Under the pieces are notes generated by a model that was not told where the DNA came from, ran no database searches, and saw only the letters and a program-made list of their open reading frames with translations. A stretch of DNA of 64,000 bases. It comes from Gimesia sp. (lineage in GTDB: Bacteria > Planctomycetota > Planctomycetia > Planctomycetales > Planctomycetaceae). Shown in pieces: positions 53,712 through 62,365 of this stretch (its first letter is position 1; every line of letters starts with the position of its first letter). The stretch spans positions 62,001-126,000 of the forward strand of contig NZ_JAVJSQ010000012.1 of the NCBI RefSeq assembly GCF_040219335.1, in the 5' to 3' direction. A program made the translations under genes and the position numbers.

Positions 53712-54331
53712 TGCAGTATCCTTGGTTGCTGAGAATTAGGACAGCTGGTAGCTGTCATGTAGATCGGGGAGATAGAGAGAGCGGTGGTGGTCTGATGGAG
53801 CCACTTGTCAGTTGTGAAAGCAGACAAGCGCTGGACCAGCGTGGAATTGAGATCGAAGTTGCACATTGAGGTACTCTCGCTGCGTGTCGAAGTGATGTGC
53901 CGTTATACGGACAGTATTCTTAAACAGAAAGATGGAAGATCTCAGTGCCTGACCGCTGCTCTTTCCATTATAGAGCAGCGAGGTGAATGTAAAGTAAAAA
54001 CTCCGTAAAGATACGGGTTTCATTGCGTTAGTGCTGCGTAGCAACGGTGTTGATCTACTCCACCTATGGGCAGGGAGGCAGGCTGGTCAGGACGTGTTTC
54101 ATAATTCGCACGGTCCATACTTATCTCGTTTCAACCGGGGCTAAGGCCCTGCGGCTAATTGGTCGATTCTGCGGTCTCTGGCCCATAAATGAGGATAGGG
54201 TCACCGTATCGGCGTGTATCGATGCTTGCCTGGTGAATGTTCTCGGAAGCACGGGATAAATCGATTCTGTGTGAGCACCGATGCGGAAGGTGCAGCTCGC
54301 CTGAGTGGTGCCTTTGCGGAGGATGCGCGGT
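53712..54331. other. 620-bp region without a convincing gene
   Basis: Between the sulfatase start and the terminase-like gene I see no good coding frame. The first 300 bases must hold the sulfatase promoter. A REP-like hairpin lies at 54135-54154. The stretch has mixed composition and may be the remnant of a mobile element. Confidence 0.45.
54135..54154. repeat. REP-like imperfect hairpin
   Basis: CCGGGGC (54135-54141), loop TAAG (54142-54145), GCCC (54146-54149), a TG bulge, then CGG (54152-54154). The 5' CCG pairs with the final CGG. Short GGCTAA-containing palindromes like this are common between planctomycete genes, to my recollection. I found one copy in the window. Confidence 0.4.
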
Positions 54332-54790
54332 TCAACTGTATTTTTTCTTGAGCTTGTTGTAGTAGGTGTCGAGTTCTTCGTCCGACATATTTTCGATCTC
54401 CTGGATGGATTTATTGAACTCCTGGTCCAGTTGATATTTGCTGGGGATTTCGAGGCCCATGATCTTATCGATGCGTTCTCGGGCGCGGATGCGTTCGTGG
54501 TTGGATGCGTCGGGATGTTCGATGATGGAGCGGTAGAAGAAATAGGAATCGGCGCGGTGCTGATCCAGATCCTGTTCGAGGAATTCCCGCATTTCGCGGC
54601 GGGCGCGATTCACGTAGCGCGTGACGGAGTGGCGGCTGAGACCGTATTCGGCGGAGATGGCGGTTTTGATTTCGGAGGTGAACCGCCCCAGGCCGATCAT
54701 TTTCTTGATGAGTCGGACGATGACGGTCTGTTCGTCCTGCGTGAGATATCGGCGGGGTGTGGTAGTGGATTGTGGGGATTCCTGATGCAT
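54332..54790 (-). CDS. helix-turn-helix protein resembling phage terminase small subunit
   Basis: A 152-residue protein. Residues about 17-70 contain a helix-turn-helix (IKTAISAEYGLSRHSVTRYVNRA). The following helical stretch (RADSYFFYRSIIEHPDASNH, RIRARERIDKIMGLEIPSK) resembles the oligomerisation part of phage terminase small subunits, and the end is Lys-rich. AAAGGAA precedes the ATG. There is no large-subunit gene nearby and no other phage gene, so it is an orphan: a prophage relic or a domesticated regulator. Alternatively it may be a planctomycete-specific DNA-binding protein. Confidence 0.6.
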   Translation of the reverse strand: MHQESPQSTTTPRRYLTQDEQTVIVRLIKKMIGLGRFTSEIKTAISAEYGLSRHSVTRYVNRARREMREFLEQDLDQHRADSYFFYRSIIEHPDASNHERIRARERIDKIMGLEIPSKYQLDQEFNKSIQEIENMSDEELDTYYNKLKKKYS

Positions 54791-55444
54791 AAGTGTGTTC
54801 CTTTGTTTGATAGTGGGGCTAAGGGATTGATTTTGTTCTGGTTCTTCCTGAGTTCGCTCTTAATGGTATTGGGGCTCGCCAGGCGGGCGGACACATGGGT
54901 CCGCCCCTTGTATCTACTCTTGACTGTCTGTGCTGCTCATCTTGTGGAAGGGCGCGCGGGGGTCAAGAGGGGATTGTGCTCTGAGTTCAAGGGAGTGGGT
55001 GATGAGATGTGGACGAGATCGCTTTCAATTGCTCTGAAAGTGCTGCGAGATGATTTGAAATTGTGGGGCATAGATCGAACCGGTTCATTTTGTTCCGGTG
55101 AAGATCGGGAAAAATCGACGACGATTCAGGTGAATGTGAGTGACTTGTGCGGTGTGTGCCGGTGCACGCATCATCCGCCTCGCGCGCGAAGCACAATTGC
55201 ACAAGAATATGGTTCGGGAAGTGCGGATCAAGGTCAGTCTGAGCAGTGAATTCACGCGTGCAAACGACGAAGTTCAAACCTGTTCATACTGTGGATCTGT
55301 CAGCTGATTGAAATGAAGGATGTGTTTTCAGGGGAAGAGTTTATGAAAATTTTATTCGCGAAAAATGTGTGAACCAGTTATGATGGCCGTGTTAATAAAT
55401 TATGAATCAGAATACGAATTCGAAATAATGAAGGCGGGCCAGTC
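54791..55444. other. 654-bp region without a convincing gene
   Basis: It contains a perfect palindrome at 54885-54906. A+T content rises after about 55300, where the promoter of the next gene should lie. No gene is supported. Confidence 0.5.
54885..54906. repeat. perfect 8-bp palindromic repeat (REP-like)
   Basis: GGGCGGAC (54885-54892) and GTCCGCCC (54899-54906) with a 6-base loop. I recall elements of the form GGGCGGAC...GTCCGCCCC as dispersed repeats in several phyla; this is from memory, not from a search. It lies beside the terminase-like gene. Confidence 0.6.
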
Positions 55445-56638
55445 ATGCGAATTCTTGTAGGGTGGGATAATCCCCAGGAGTGTGAGCTGATCTCCATGTA
55501 TCTGGGGGTGAGTGAGAACGAAGTCCGGATCTGTGCGACGCCGGAGGAGTTCCTCCAGCAGGCAGCGACACAGGATGAATGGGACATCATTCTGATGTCG
55601 ATTACGAGCCCTGATCCTCAGACGGCGTATGAAAACTTTGAGCAGGTGCGACAACAGCATCTGGATACGCCAATTGTGGGTGCGTGTCCCGGTCAGGATA
55701 CGTTTCACCTGGCCCGTTTTCTGACGGCGGGGATGCGGGCTTATATCATTCGCGATGACGGCGGTGATTTCATGTTCCTGATGGAAGTGACGCTGGAGAG
55801 CGTGGTGAATTCAGTCAAGGCGGAACGCGAGCGGTTTGTGGCGGAGCGACTGCGCGAAGAGGTGGAGTCGGTGCGGAAGCTGCAGGAATCGATCATACCG
55901 ACGAACATTCTATCCCCGGATCGATTTGATGTGACTGCGCGGTATGAATCTTCGCAGATCCGCGTGTTTGGCGGACAGCCTGTGACGCTGGCTGGTGGCG
56001 ACTATTACGATGTTTTCATGCTGGACGATGAGAATCTGGTGCTGCTGGTGGGGGATGCTTCGGGGCATGGGATGAAAGCCTGCATGTCGATCATGACGAT
56101 GCATACGCTGGTGGGGATGATCCGTTCGAACCGTTACCTGGATACCGCGGCGTTTGTGAAGGATGTGAATAACCGGTTGTGCGAACAGGCAGTCGTGAAT
56201 GATGACGGTGGCTTTATCACGCTGCTGTACGGGATTCTGAATTCCCGTACGAACGAATTTCAATGGACGTCAGCAGGGGCGCCGATTCCGATTGTGCACG
56301 AACTGGAAACGAACAACATTTATGAGCTCGGCACACTGGACGATGGCGGGTTGCCTCTGGGAATCGTTCCGGATGTGGACTACGACGTGCATACGTCAAA
56401 AATTCCGCCTGACAGTCGGCTGCTGATTTTTACCGACGGTCTGGCGGAAGCGTTTCCCGGCGAGAAGGAGCAGTTCGGCGAATTCGGCATTCCGGGAATC
56501 ATGCAGTCTCTGCAGGAATCACGCTCGAGCTGCCTGGAGTCGGCGCTGGAGAATCTGTTTCGGGATTCGAATGCATTTACGGATGGTTCAGGAAGACATG
56601 ACGACACATCTGTTGTGTTATTGGGGCGAAAAAACTAG
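55445..56638 (+). CDS. SpoIIE/PP2C-type phosphatase with degenerate receiver domain
   Basis: A 397-residue regulator. The N-terminal 120 residues have a receiver-like layout (MRILVGWDNP, DIILMS, AYIIRD), but the phosphoacceptor position holds S52 instead of Asp. After a coiled-coil linker (about 135-155), residues about 165-395 are a SpoIIE/RsbU-type PP2C phosphatase. GGDYYD and VGDASGHGM carry the metal-binding Asp residues and the end DDTSVVLLG is intact. Such phosphatases dephosphorylate anti-sigma-antagonists in partner-switching pathways. No antagonist or anti-sigma gene lies next to it. Confidence 0.85.
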   Translation: MRILVGWDNPQECELISMYLGVSENEVRICATPEEFLQQAATQDEWDIILMSITSPDPQTAYENFEQVRQQHLDTPIVGACPGQDTFHLARFLTAGMRAYIIRDDGGDFMFLMEVTLESVVNSVKAERERFVAERLREEVESVRKLQESIIPTNILSPDRFDVTARYESSQIRVFGGQPVTLAGGDYYDVFMLDDENLVLLVGDASGHGMKACMSIMTMHTLVGMIRSNRYLDTAAFVKDVNNRLCEQAVVNDDGGFITLLYGILNSRTNEFQWTSAGAPIPIVHELETNNIYELGTLDDGGLPLGIVPDVDYDVHTSKIPPDSRLLIFTDGLAEAFPGEKEQFGEFGIPGIMQSLQESRSSCLESALENLFRDSNAFTDGSGRHDDTSVVLLGRKN

Positions 56639-56707
56639 AGTTCTGATATCCGTCTCGCGCAACTGAATCGATCACCGTAAATTGACAGGTACAGGGAACG
56701 TATATCA

Positions 56708-57640
56708 ATGGCAGCTGATGCAGAGCTGAATCTTTCGTTTATCGAGAAAAAGCTGGGGACCGTCGGGCGTATTGCTTACTATGCAGGTCTCGTGGGGCTG
56801 TATAGCCTGATCCCGCTGATCAAGAATGATTTAGGTGCAATCGCCGGGGGTTTTTTAGAAGGTCTTGGCGTACATCCTGAGCGAATTGTTGAGATTGAAG
56901 AGTTTGGTGACTTTTCTTCCAGCCTGCACGGGATCATCGGCCTGGTACTGGGTTTGCTGCTGGTTTTTCGGACGAACAGCTCCTATGCCCGCTGGTGGGA
57001 GGCCCGTAAGCTGTGGGGCAAGCTGGTTAACATCAGCCGCAATATGGCGATCAAATTTCGCGAGCTGACGAACTTCACCAAGCAGGAACTAAGAGAACTA
57101 GCAGATCTGCTTGTCGCGTTTCCGGAAGCGTTACGGGATCACCTGCGTGAGGATGACGACTTCTCGATGTTCCCGGAACTGGAACAGATCGATCCGCCTC
57201 CGCGTCACATTCCGGCGTACATCGCGGACCTGATTTACCGCAGAGTGATTGGCTGGAAGCGTTCGGGGATGATTGATGGTGACGAGCTGCGAATCATCGA
57301 TTCGGAGACCCGCGAGCTGATGGAGATCTGTGGAGCGTGTGAGCGAATTCGACGTACGCGACTGTCGCCTTCGTACCGGACCTTCGTCAGGCACTGTATT
57401 ACGCTTTACCTGTTAACGCTCCCCTGGGGACTGGTAAAAGAGTTTGAATTGTGGACGGTGCCGATGACCGTGATTATGGCTTACTTCATGATCGGGATCG
57501 AAGTCATCGCACACTCTGTGGAAGAGCCGTTCGGCCTGGATGAAGACGACCTGGATCTGGATGGTCTATGTATTACGATCCGGTCGACGGTGAATGAAAT
57601 TCTGGATCGGTTCGGTTCGCAGGAGCAGACTCAAGCGTAG
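56708..57640 (+). CDS. bestrophin-like anion channel protein
   Basis: A 310-residue membrane protein. GIIGLVLGLLLVFRTNSSYARWW and EARKLWGKLVNISRN are the bestrophin/UPF0187 signature; bestrophins form pentameric anion channels. An N-terminal span, the signature spans and two later spans (LYLLTLPWGLVKE, VPMTVIMAYFMIGIEVIAHSVEEPFG) are visible. The C-terminus is acidic (EDDLDLDG). The start has AGGGAA upstream. A bidirectional terminator follows. Confidence 0.88.
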   Translation: MAADAELNLSFIEKKLGTVGRIAYYAGLVGLYSLIPLIKNDLGAIAGGFLEGLGVHPERIVEIEEFGDFSSSLHGIIGLVLGLLLVFRTNSSYARWWEARKLWGKLVNISRNMAIKFRELTNFTKQELRELADLLVAFPEALRDHLREDDDFSMFPELEQIDPPPRHIPAYIADLIYRRVIGWKRSGMIDGDELRIIDSETRELMEICGACERIRRTRLSPSYRTFVRHCITLYLLTLPWGLVKEFELWTVPMTVIMAYFMIGIEVIAHSVEEPFGLDEDDLDLDGLCITIRSTVNEILDRFGSQEQTQA

Positions 57641-57680
57641 TTCAGAACTACCGATTGTTCACAAATGAACTTTGAAAAAT

Positions 57681-57717
57681 ACAGGCTGGTGCGGTTTGAC
57701 CGTGTCAGCCTGTTTTA
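57681..57717. terminator. bidirectional terminator between convergent genes
   Basis: ACAGGCTG (57681-57688) pairs with CAGCCTGT (57706-57713), and an inner CGGT/ACCG pair extends the stem. TTTT follows on the plus strand, and AAAAAT upstream gives T's on the minus strand. The last T's overlap the stop of the DUF695 gene. Confidence 0.8.
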
Positions 57718-58158
57718 GTTGCTTTTCCTGACTTGCTGCATGAAATCAGAATAGGCGTGCCAGTCGGGGTCGTGCTGGGAGTGAATCTGGATCGGCAGCG
57801 TGGGGAGTTCTTCCACCGCTTTGTTGAAGACGGTGAGAGCCTCTTCCTCGTTCCGAACGTACCACTGCCAGTGACAGACCTGGTTGCCCGTGATGAGCAT
57901 CGTGAGGTGACCCAGACCGTTTTCCCCCCAGAGGTTGACGAGCAGTTCTTCGAAGTGGCTCATCTGCTCCCGATCGAGGGGACCGGGGAGCTTGCTTTCG
58001 TTCTCTGACTGGTAAGGCCAGACGATCTCCACGCGGTCCGGATAATCGCTGGTTTTGATGCCCAGCGGGATGTGGGGGAGCAGACGAAACAAAACGGTCA
58101 CGCCCTCTTCGACTGCGGTCGCTGTAAGCCATTCCTGATCGGTCGGCTGCTGGTTCAA
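57715..58158 (-). CDS. DUF695 protein
   Basis: A 147-residue soluble protein similar to the DUF695 family, whose members have the beta-strand block LTMLITGNQVCHWQWYVRNEEE seen here. The function is unknown. The start is TTG 58158 with a strong AGGAGG upstream. Its first codon overlaps the stop of the acetate symporter in TTGA, a sign of translational coupling. It is the third gene of that operon. Confidence 0.75.
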   Translation of the reverse strand: MNQQPTDQEWLTATAVEEGVTVLFRLLPHIPLGIKTSDYPDRVEIVWPYQSENESKLPGPLDREQMSHFEELLVNLWGENGLGHLTMLITGNQVCHWQWYVRNEEEALTVFNKAVEELPTLPIQIHSQHDPDWHAYSDFMQQVRKSN

Positions 58159-60110
58159 CTGGCTGCCTCCTCTTTTTTGGGCTGAGTCAGCAGGGAGACG
58201 AGGATCAGTGTCAGGAAGCCGAGCGGAATCGTCACCAGGCCAGGCTGGCTGAAGGGGACGATGGCGTCTTCGGGTTTGAGTCCATAGATGCCTTTATAGG
58301 AATCGGCACTGAGCAGAATCCAGGCGAGCGAAGAGATCATACCGACAAAGATCGCGACGGTAATGCCCTGTTTGGTGGTTTTGGGCCAGAAGAGCAGCAT
58401 TACCAGGGCGGGCAGGTTCGCGGAAGCAGCGACGCTGAAGGCCCAGCCGACAAGGTAATTCACGTTGAATTCCTTGAAGAGAATCCCGAGGATAATCGCG
58501 ATCAGACCGACGACGACGGAAGCCATTTTGGCGATCCGCACTTTGGCGAAGTCGTTCATTTCAATTTTCATGAAGCTCGACATCAGGTCGTGCACGACCG
58601 CACCGCTGGACGCGATGATCAGTCCACTGACGGTTCCCAGCACGGTGGTGAAAGCGATCGCGGAGATGATCGCGAAGAGCCAGTCACTGATGCTCTTGGC
58701 GAGCAGGGGAGCGGCCATGTTGGAGTTGGTGACATCCATGGCACCGCTGGTCATGGCTCCGAGCCCCATGAAGAGCGTGAGGATGTAGAAATAGCCGATG
58801 CTCCCGATACCGACGATGGTACTCTTGCGGGCGCTGGCCTGGTCTTTCACGGTGTAGTAACGAATGAGAATGTGCGGCAGGGAAGCGGTTCCGCAGAACA
58901 GGGCCAGCATCAGGGATAAGAAGTTGAGCTTGCCTTTCAGATCGGAACCCCGGATCCCGGCGAACTTGGGATGGTTGCCCGGGCTGAGGACCTTCTCGCC
59001 TGAGGTTGGCTTGGGGAAGTAGATCGTCAGGTCTGCGCCGTCTTTCAGTTTGACGGTATCGGAGCCCCAGAGGATCACTTCACTTTTGCTGAGCGTGCTG
59101 AAGAACTCGGTGAGCCCCAGCGGACCGGTTTCTTTCTTGTCATCCGGCAGCTTGCTGATGCGGCCGACGGGGTAGAAATCGGTTTCTCCTTCGCCGGTTC
59201 CCTGAGGGAGCCCGTTGATGATGATTTTACCGTCCGCTGTTTTTTCCTTGTACTGTGTTTCCGAGAGGAAGTACTGCTGCTCCGCGTTTTGGGTCAGTTT
59301 CCAGTAGGACGTTTTGTCGGCGCGGGTGAGCTGCAGGTAGCCTTTGTCTTTCCAGGGGCCTTCGTTGAGCGGGGTCAGGGAGTCCTGTTCGGTCAGGCCG
59401 AGTTCATTGTTCCAGAGTTCAATGTCATCGCTGGCCGCAGGTCCGAGGATCTGGAACTGGTGCGTTGATTTCCCGTTATTCACCGGATCGGTTGAGAAAC
59501 CGCGCTGCAGAATCAAAACTGTGAGCAGGGTACTGAAGATAACGAGCAGCGAGCCTTTGAGGAACTGCACGTAGGTGGTGCTGACCATGCCGGCGGTGAC
59601 GACGATGATGATCACGATCGTCCCGACAAGGAGCACGCCGACGTAGTGCGGAAAGCCGAGCAGGGGAGTGATCAGTGCACCGGCGCCGACCATCTGAGGA
59701 ATCAGATAGAAGATACTGACAGCCAGGGTACTGATGGCAGCGGCCAATTTAATACCCCGCGACTGGAAACGGCTGTCGAGGGCATCGGCAAAGGTGAAAC
59801 GCCCCATGCGTTTGAGCGGTTCCGCGATTACGAACAAGGCGACGATCCAGCCGGCCAGGTAACCGATGGAATAGAGGAAGCCATCGTAACCGTAGAAGGC
59901 GATCATCCCGCAGATTCCCAGGAAGGAAGCCGCGGAGAGGTAGTCACCAGCGAAGGCGACGCCGTTAATAAACCAGTGAATGCCGCCCGAGGCAGCGAAG
60001 TATCCCTTGGCCGATTTCGCTTTCGCGCCGAGCCAGAAGCTGAGTCCGAGGGTAATGGCAACGATCACACCAAAGATGAGGACCGCCATCAGAGAGGGTT
60101 CGTAAAGCAT
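58155..60110 (-). CDS. actP: cation/acetate symporter (ActP-like, SSF family) with large insert
   Basis: A 651-residue sodium:solute symporter of the ActP branch. FAASGGIHWFINGVAFAGDYLSAASFLG and FTFADALDSRFQSRGIK are diagnostic, with 13 or so spans. E. coli ActP is about 549 residues; here a soluble insertion of roughly 190 residues (about 197-390, from the QRGFSTDPV region to LKGKLNFLS) accounts for the extra length and probably lies outside the membrane. It overlaps the DUF485 gene by one base (TAATG) and the DUF695 gene by four. Confidence 0.85.
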   Translation of the reverse strand: MLYEPSLMAVLIFGVIVAITLGLSFWLGAKAKSAKGYFAASGGIHWFINGVAFAGDYLSAASFLGICGMIAFYGYDGFLYSIGYLAGWIVALFVIAEPLKRMGRFTFADALDSRFQSRGIKLAAAISTLAVSIFYLIPQMVGAGALITPLLGFPHYVGVLLVGTIVIIIVVTAGMVSTTYVQFLKGSLLVIFSTLLTVLILQRGFSTDPVNNGKSTHQFQILGPAASDDIELWNNELGLTEQDSLTPLNEGPWKDKGYLQLTRADKTSYWKLTQNAEQQYFLSETQYKEKTADGKIIINGLPQGTGEGETDFYPVGRISKLPDDKKETGPLGLTEFFSTLSKSEVILWGSDTVKLKDGADLTIYFPKPTSGEKVLSPGNHPKFAGIRGSDLKGKLNFLSLMLALFCGTASLPHILIRYYTVKDQASARKSTIVGIGSIGYFYILTLFMGLGAMTSGAMDVTNSNMAAPLLAKSISDWLFAIISAIAFTTVLGTVSGLIIASSGAVVHDLMSSFMKIEMNDFAKVRIAKMASVVVGLIAIILGILFKEFNVNYLVGWAFSVAASANLPALVMLLFWPKTTKQGITVAIFVGMISSLAWILLSADSYKGIYGLKPEDAIVPFSQPGLVTIPLGFLTLILVSLLTQPKKEEAAS

Positions 60111-60412
60111 TATGCGTCCTCCTGATTGCTGGAACCAGAGGAGGCGACATCATTGCGACACATCCAGCCGTAGATGATGGCGAGCACAAAAGCAGCGATG
60201 ATCAGCGTGAAGCCATAGACGATGGCCAGGTTGAGTCCGGCGAAGACCACGATTTCCATTTTGGCTGGTGAGAACGTATTTAGAAAAACGAAACCGCCAT
60301 ACAGCAACAGATATACGGTGAACAGAATTAAGCCCAGTCGCGTATTACGAGAGATCGTCTCGTGGTTTTCCTGTTCGCCCGGCTCATTCGGGCCGTGATC
60401 AAAACCTGCCAT
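60110..60412 (-). CDS. DUF485 membrane protein (YjcH-like)
   Basis: A 100-residue protein with two spans (GLILFTVYLLLYGGFVFL and GLNLAIVYGFTLIIAAFVLAIIYGW) in the DUF485 pattern. In many bacteria it precedes actP, and it probably aids its assembly or regulation. TAATG overlap with actP shows tight coupling. N- and C-termini are acidic. Confidence 0.88.
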   Translation of the reverse strand: MAGFDHGPNEPGEQENHETISRNTRLGLILFTVYLLLYGGFVFLNTFSPAKMEIVVFAGLNLAIVYGFTLIIAAFVLAIIYGWMCRNDVASSGSSNQEDA

Positions 60413-60609
60413 AAGAAGTAAACCCTTTGAGTTGAACGCTATAATCGGGGTTGATCAGTCAGAAGTGTCAGATCAGATGTTATAATAAGGAAAGCCTATT
60501 CAACCCGGAATCGAGCGTGGAATCAACTGTCATCGGAGACGAGCGGCAAAGAAATGAGAATCTACTGTTAATTTCCGGGGGGATTGTCGACGGGGTCTGT
60601 CCGTCTGTT

Positions 60610-61008
60610 TCAGGGATTGACGTCTGGGGGAAGGGGCAGAAAATGTTTTCGATTCGCTGCCAGTTTTTTAGGGCCAATACCTTTGACCTGCAGCAGATCA
60701 TCGATTGAGCGAAAAGGGCCGTGTGCCTCTCGGTAGTCAATGATGCGTCTGGCTAAAACAGGACCGATCTGCTTGAGCTGGGCAAACTCTACCCAGTTCG
60801 CCTGATTGATATCGAGCTGATACTCGTAAGGCAGCGGCGTCTGTTTCTCAATTTCGAGTGGCTCAGTTCCCCAGCGGGACAGACGCGCCAGATGCAGGAG
60901 TGAGAGGCAGAGAATTACAATCAGCAGTACACCTAAAAAATACTGATCGCTCCGGTGCAGACCCAGAAAAGTCTGTGGTGTTGATTCATCCGGGGACTGG
61001 TTTTCCAT
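60610..61008 (-). CDS. ComEA-like helix-hairpin-helix protein
   Basis: A 132-residue protein. An N-terminal span (FLGVLLIVILCLSLLHLARL, about 24-43) anchors it. The C-terminal two-thirds is a pair of helix-hairpin-helix motifs: INQANWVEFAQLKQIGPVLARRIIDYRE and FRSIDDLLQVKGIGPKKLAANR. These bind DNA non-specifically. ComEA is the periplasmic DNA receptor for transformation in some species, but many HhH anchored proteins of this size have unknown roles. It has no neighbouring competence gene. Confidence 0.82.
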   Translation of the reverse strand: MENQSPDESTPQTFLGLHRSDQYFLGVLLIVILCLSLLHLARLSRWGTEPLEIEKQTPLPYEYQLDINQANWVEFAQLKQIGPVLARRIIDYREAHGPFRSIDDLLQVKGIGPKKLAANRKHFLPLPPDVNP

Positions 61009-61293
61009 CCGCAGGCTGCCTGAATCTAGGATGCTGTTGGGACTGGTAGTTAGTTCATGGGGGAATCAGCGGGAAAAAATGTCGGTACACACATCCGTTG
61101 TAAGTCTTTGTGGGCGAATATTATGTGTCAGTACAATCTCTGCACAGAACTGCCGACTTCTATTTGACCTGATCTCCCGTTATCCATAGAATGAATTGAA
61201 TAAGAACCTGTCTTTTGAATCGCGAGAACAACTGTTTACGTTCAGTTTACAGTTACAACAAGATAATTCCAACGCCGAGGGGGTCCTGTGAGA

Positions 61294-62259
61294 ATGTCAT
61301 TCATCAGTATGCAACATGGTCAATGGAAGCGTTCGCTCTTTACGTTTCTCTCAATGGTACTCCTGACTTCCGGCGCGGTATTCGCGCAGAGTAAGGATGT
61401 TAAAGGCCCCCCGAAGCCGCAGGAGTTGACCCTGTCTTCGCAGGGAGGCTGGCCGATTGCGATTACTTATTATGAATCGAGTAACGCAGCGGATTCACCG
61501 GTCGTTGTTCTGTTGCACGGTAAGGGGGGCAGCAAGCGGGCCTGGGACAACGGGTTTGCTCCGGTCCTGCAGAAGAACGGCTACGCGGTTGTATCTGTCG
61601 ATCTGCGTAAACATGGAAAGAGCCAGCCGAATGCTCCCGGTGGTGGAAACCAGAATCAGAAGGGGGGCAGAGGAGATAATCTCTCTGCACTGGATTACAA
61701 AGCGATGGTTGTGTTCGACATGGAAACCATCTGGAAATTTCTGTTCGACGAACACCAGAAAAAGCACCTCAATATGCAGAAAACAGCCATCATTGCTTCT
61801 GATATGAGTGTACCGATTGCTTTGAACTACGCGTTACTGGACTGGGGCAAAGTACCCTATGATGACGCCCCCGTGCTGGCAGCTAAGACTCCCAAAGGTC
61901 AGACCGTACGGGCGCTGGTGTTGATTTCTCCTGAATCCCGCGTCAAAGGGCTGACTTCTTCACAGCCTTCCGTGAGTTTGAAAGAACCCATTTTCGGTAT
62001 CAGTTTCTTTGTCTGCAGCAGTGCAGGGGATTCTTATGATCGCAATTATACAGAGAAGCTCTTTTCGCAACTGACCTCGGCTGCGAATTCCAAGGGTAGA
62101 ATGTACAAGGAATCTTACCCCGGAAAGTTGAGGGGTACTGATATGCTGGGGCGACGACTGGGGCTTGAAGTCGATATCCTCAAGTTCCTGGATGCCCATC
62201 TGAAGAAGCTTCCCGGTGACTGGTCAGATCGTCGTCCCCGGTATGACCGCGATGAGTAG
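61294..62259 (+). CDS. exported alpha/beta hydrolase with unusual nucleophile elbow
   Basis: A 321-residue exported hydrolase. A signal peptide (about 14-34) is followed by VVVLLHGKGGSKRAWDNGF (oxyanion strand) and VSVDLRKHGKSQ. At the elbow where G-x-S-x-G is expected the sequence reads A-S-D-M-S, with D170 in the nucleophile place. Asp nucleophiles occur in haloalkane dehalogenases and epoxide hydrolases of this fold. Alternatively the protein may be catalytically altered. A Gly/Asn/Gln-rich stretch (about 110-128) is inserted. GTG 61288 is an alternative start. Confidence 0.75.
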   Translation: MSFISMQHGQWKRSLFTFLSMVLLTSGAVFAQSKDVKGPPKPQELTLSSQGGWPIAITYYESSNAADSPVVVLLHGKGGSKRAWDNGFAPVLQKNGYAVVSVDLRKHGKSQPNAPGGGNQNQKGGRGDNLSALDYKAMVVFDMETIWKFLFDEHQKKHLNMQKTAIIASDMSVPIALNYALLDWGKVPYDDAPVLAAKTPKGQTVRALVLISPESRVKGLTSSQPSVSLKEPIFGISFFVCSSAGDSYDRNYTEKLFSQLTSAANSKGRMYKESYPGKLRGTDMLGRRLGLEVDILKFLDAHLKKLPGDWSDRRPRYDRDE

Positions 62260-62334
62260 AGCTTGAGCAGAAATGCAGGTCGAAGACGAAATCTCCGACC
62301 TTAATTTCTGGTTCAGCCAGATAAAGATATTCCC

Positions 62335-62365
62335 AGGCTGCCTGTATTCAGGCAGCCTTTTTTTG
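62335..62365 (+). terminator. rho-independent terminator inside the 3' end of the opposite gene
   Basis: AGGCTGCCTG (62335-62344) pairs perfectly with CAGGCAGCCT (62349-62358) around TATT, and seven T's follow (62358-62364). On the minus strand the same bases encode the C-terminal Lys-Lys-Ala-Ala residues of the next gene. Confidence 0.85.

Noticed and set aside
53808-54044. Possible 78-residue gene upstream of the terminase-like gene
   Set aside because: No ribosome site and no hydrophobic or domain pattern; treated as non-coding.
60451-60708. Possible 85-residue gene on the plus strand
   Set aside because: It overlaps the 3' end of the ComEA-like gene in antisense and shows no motif.
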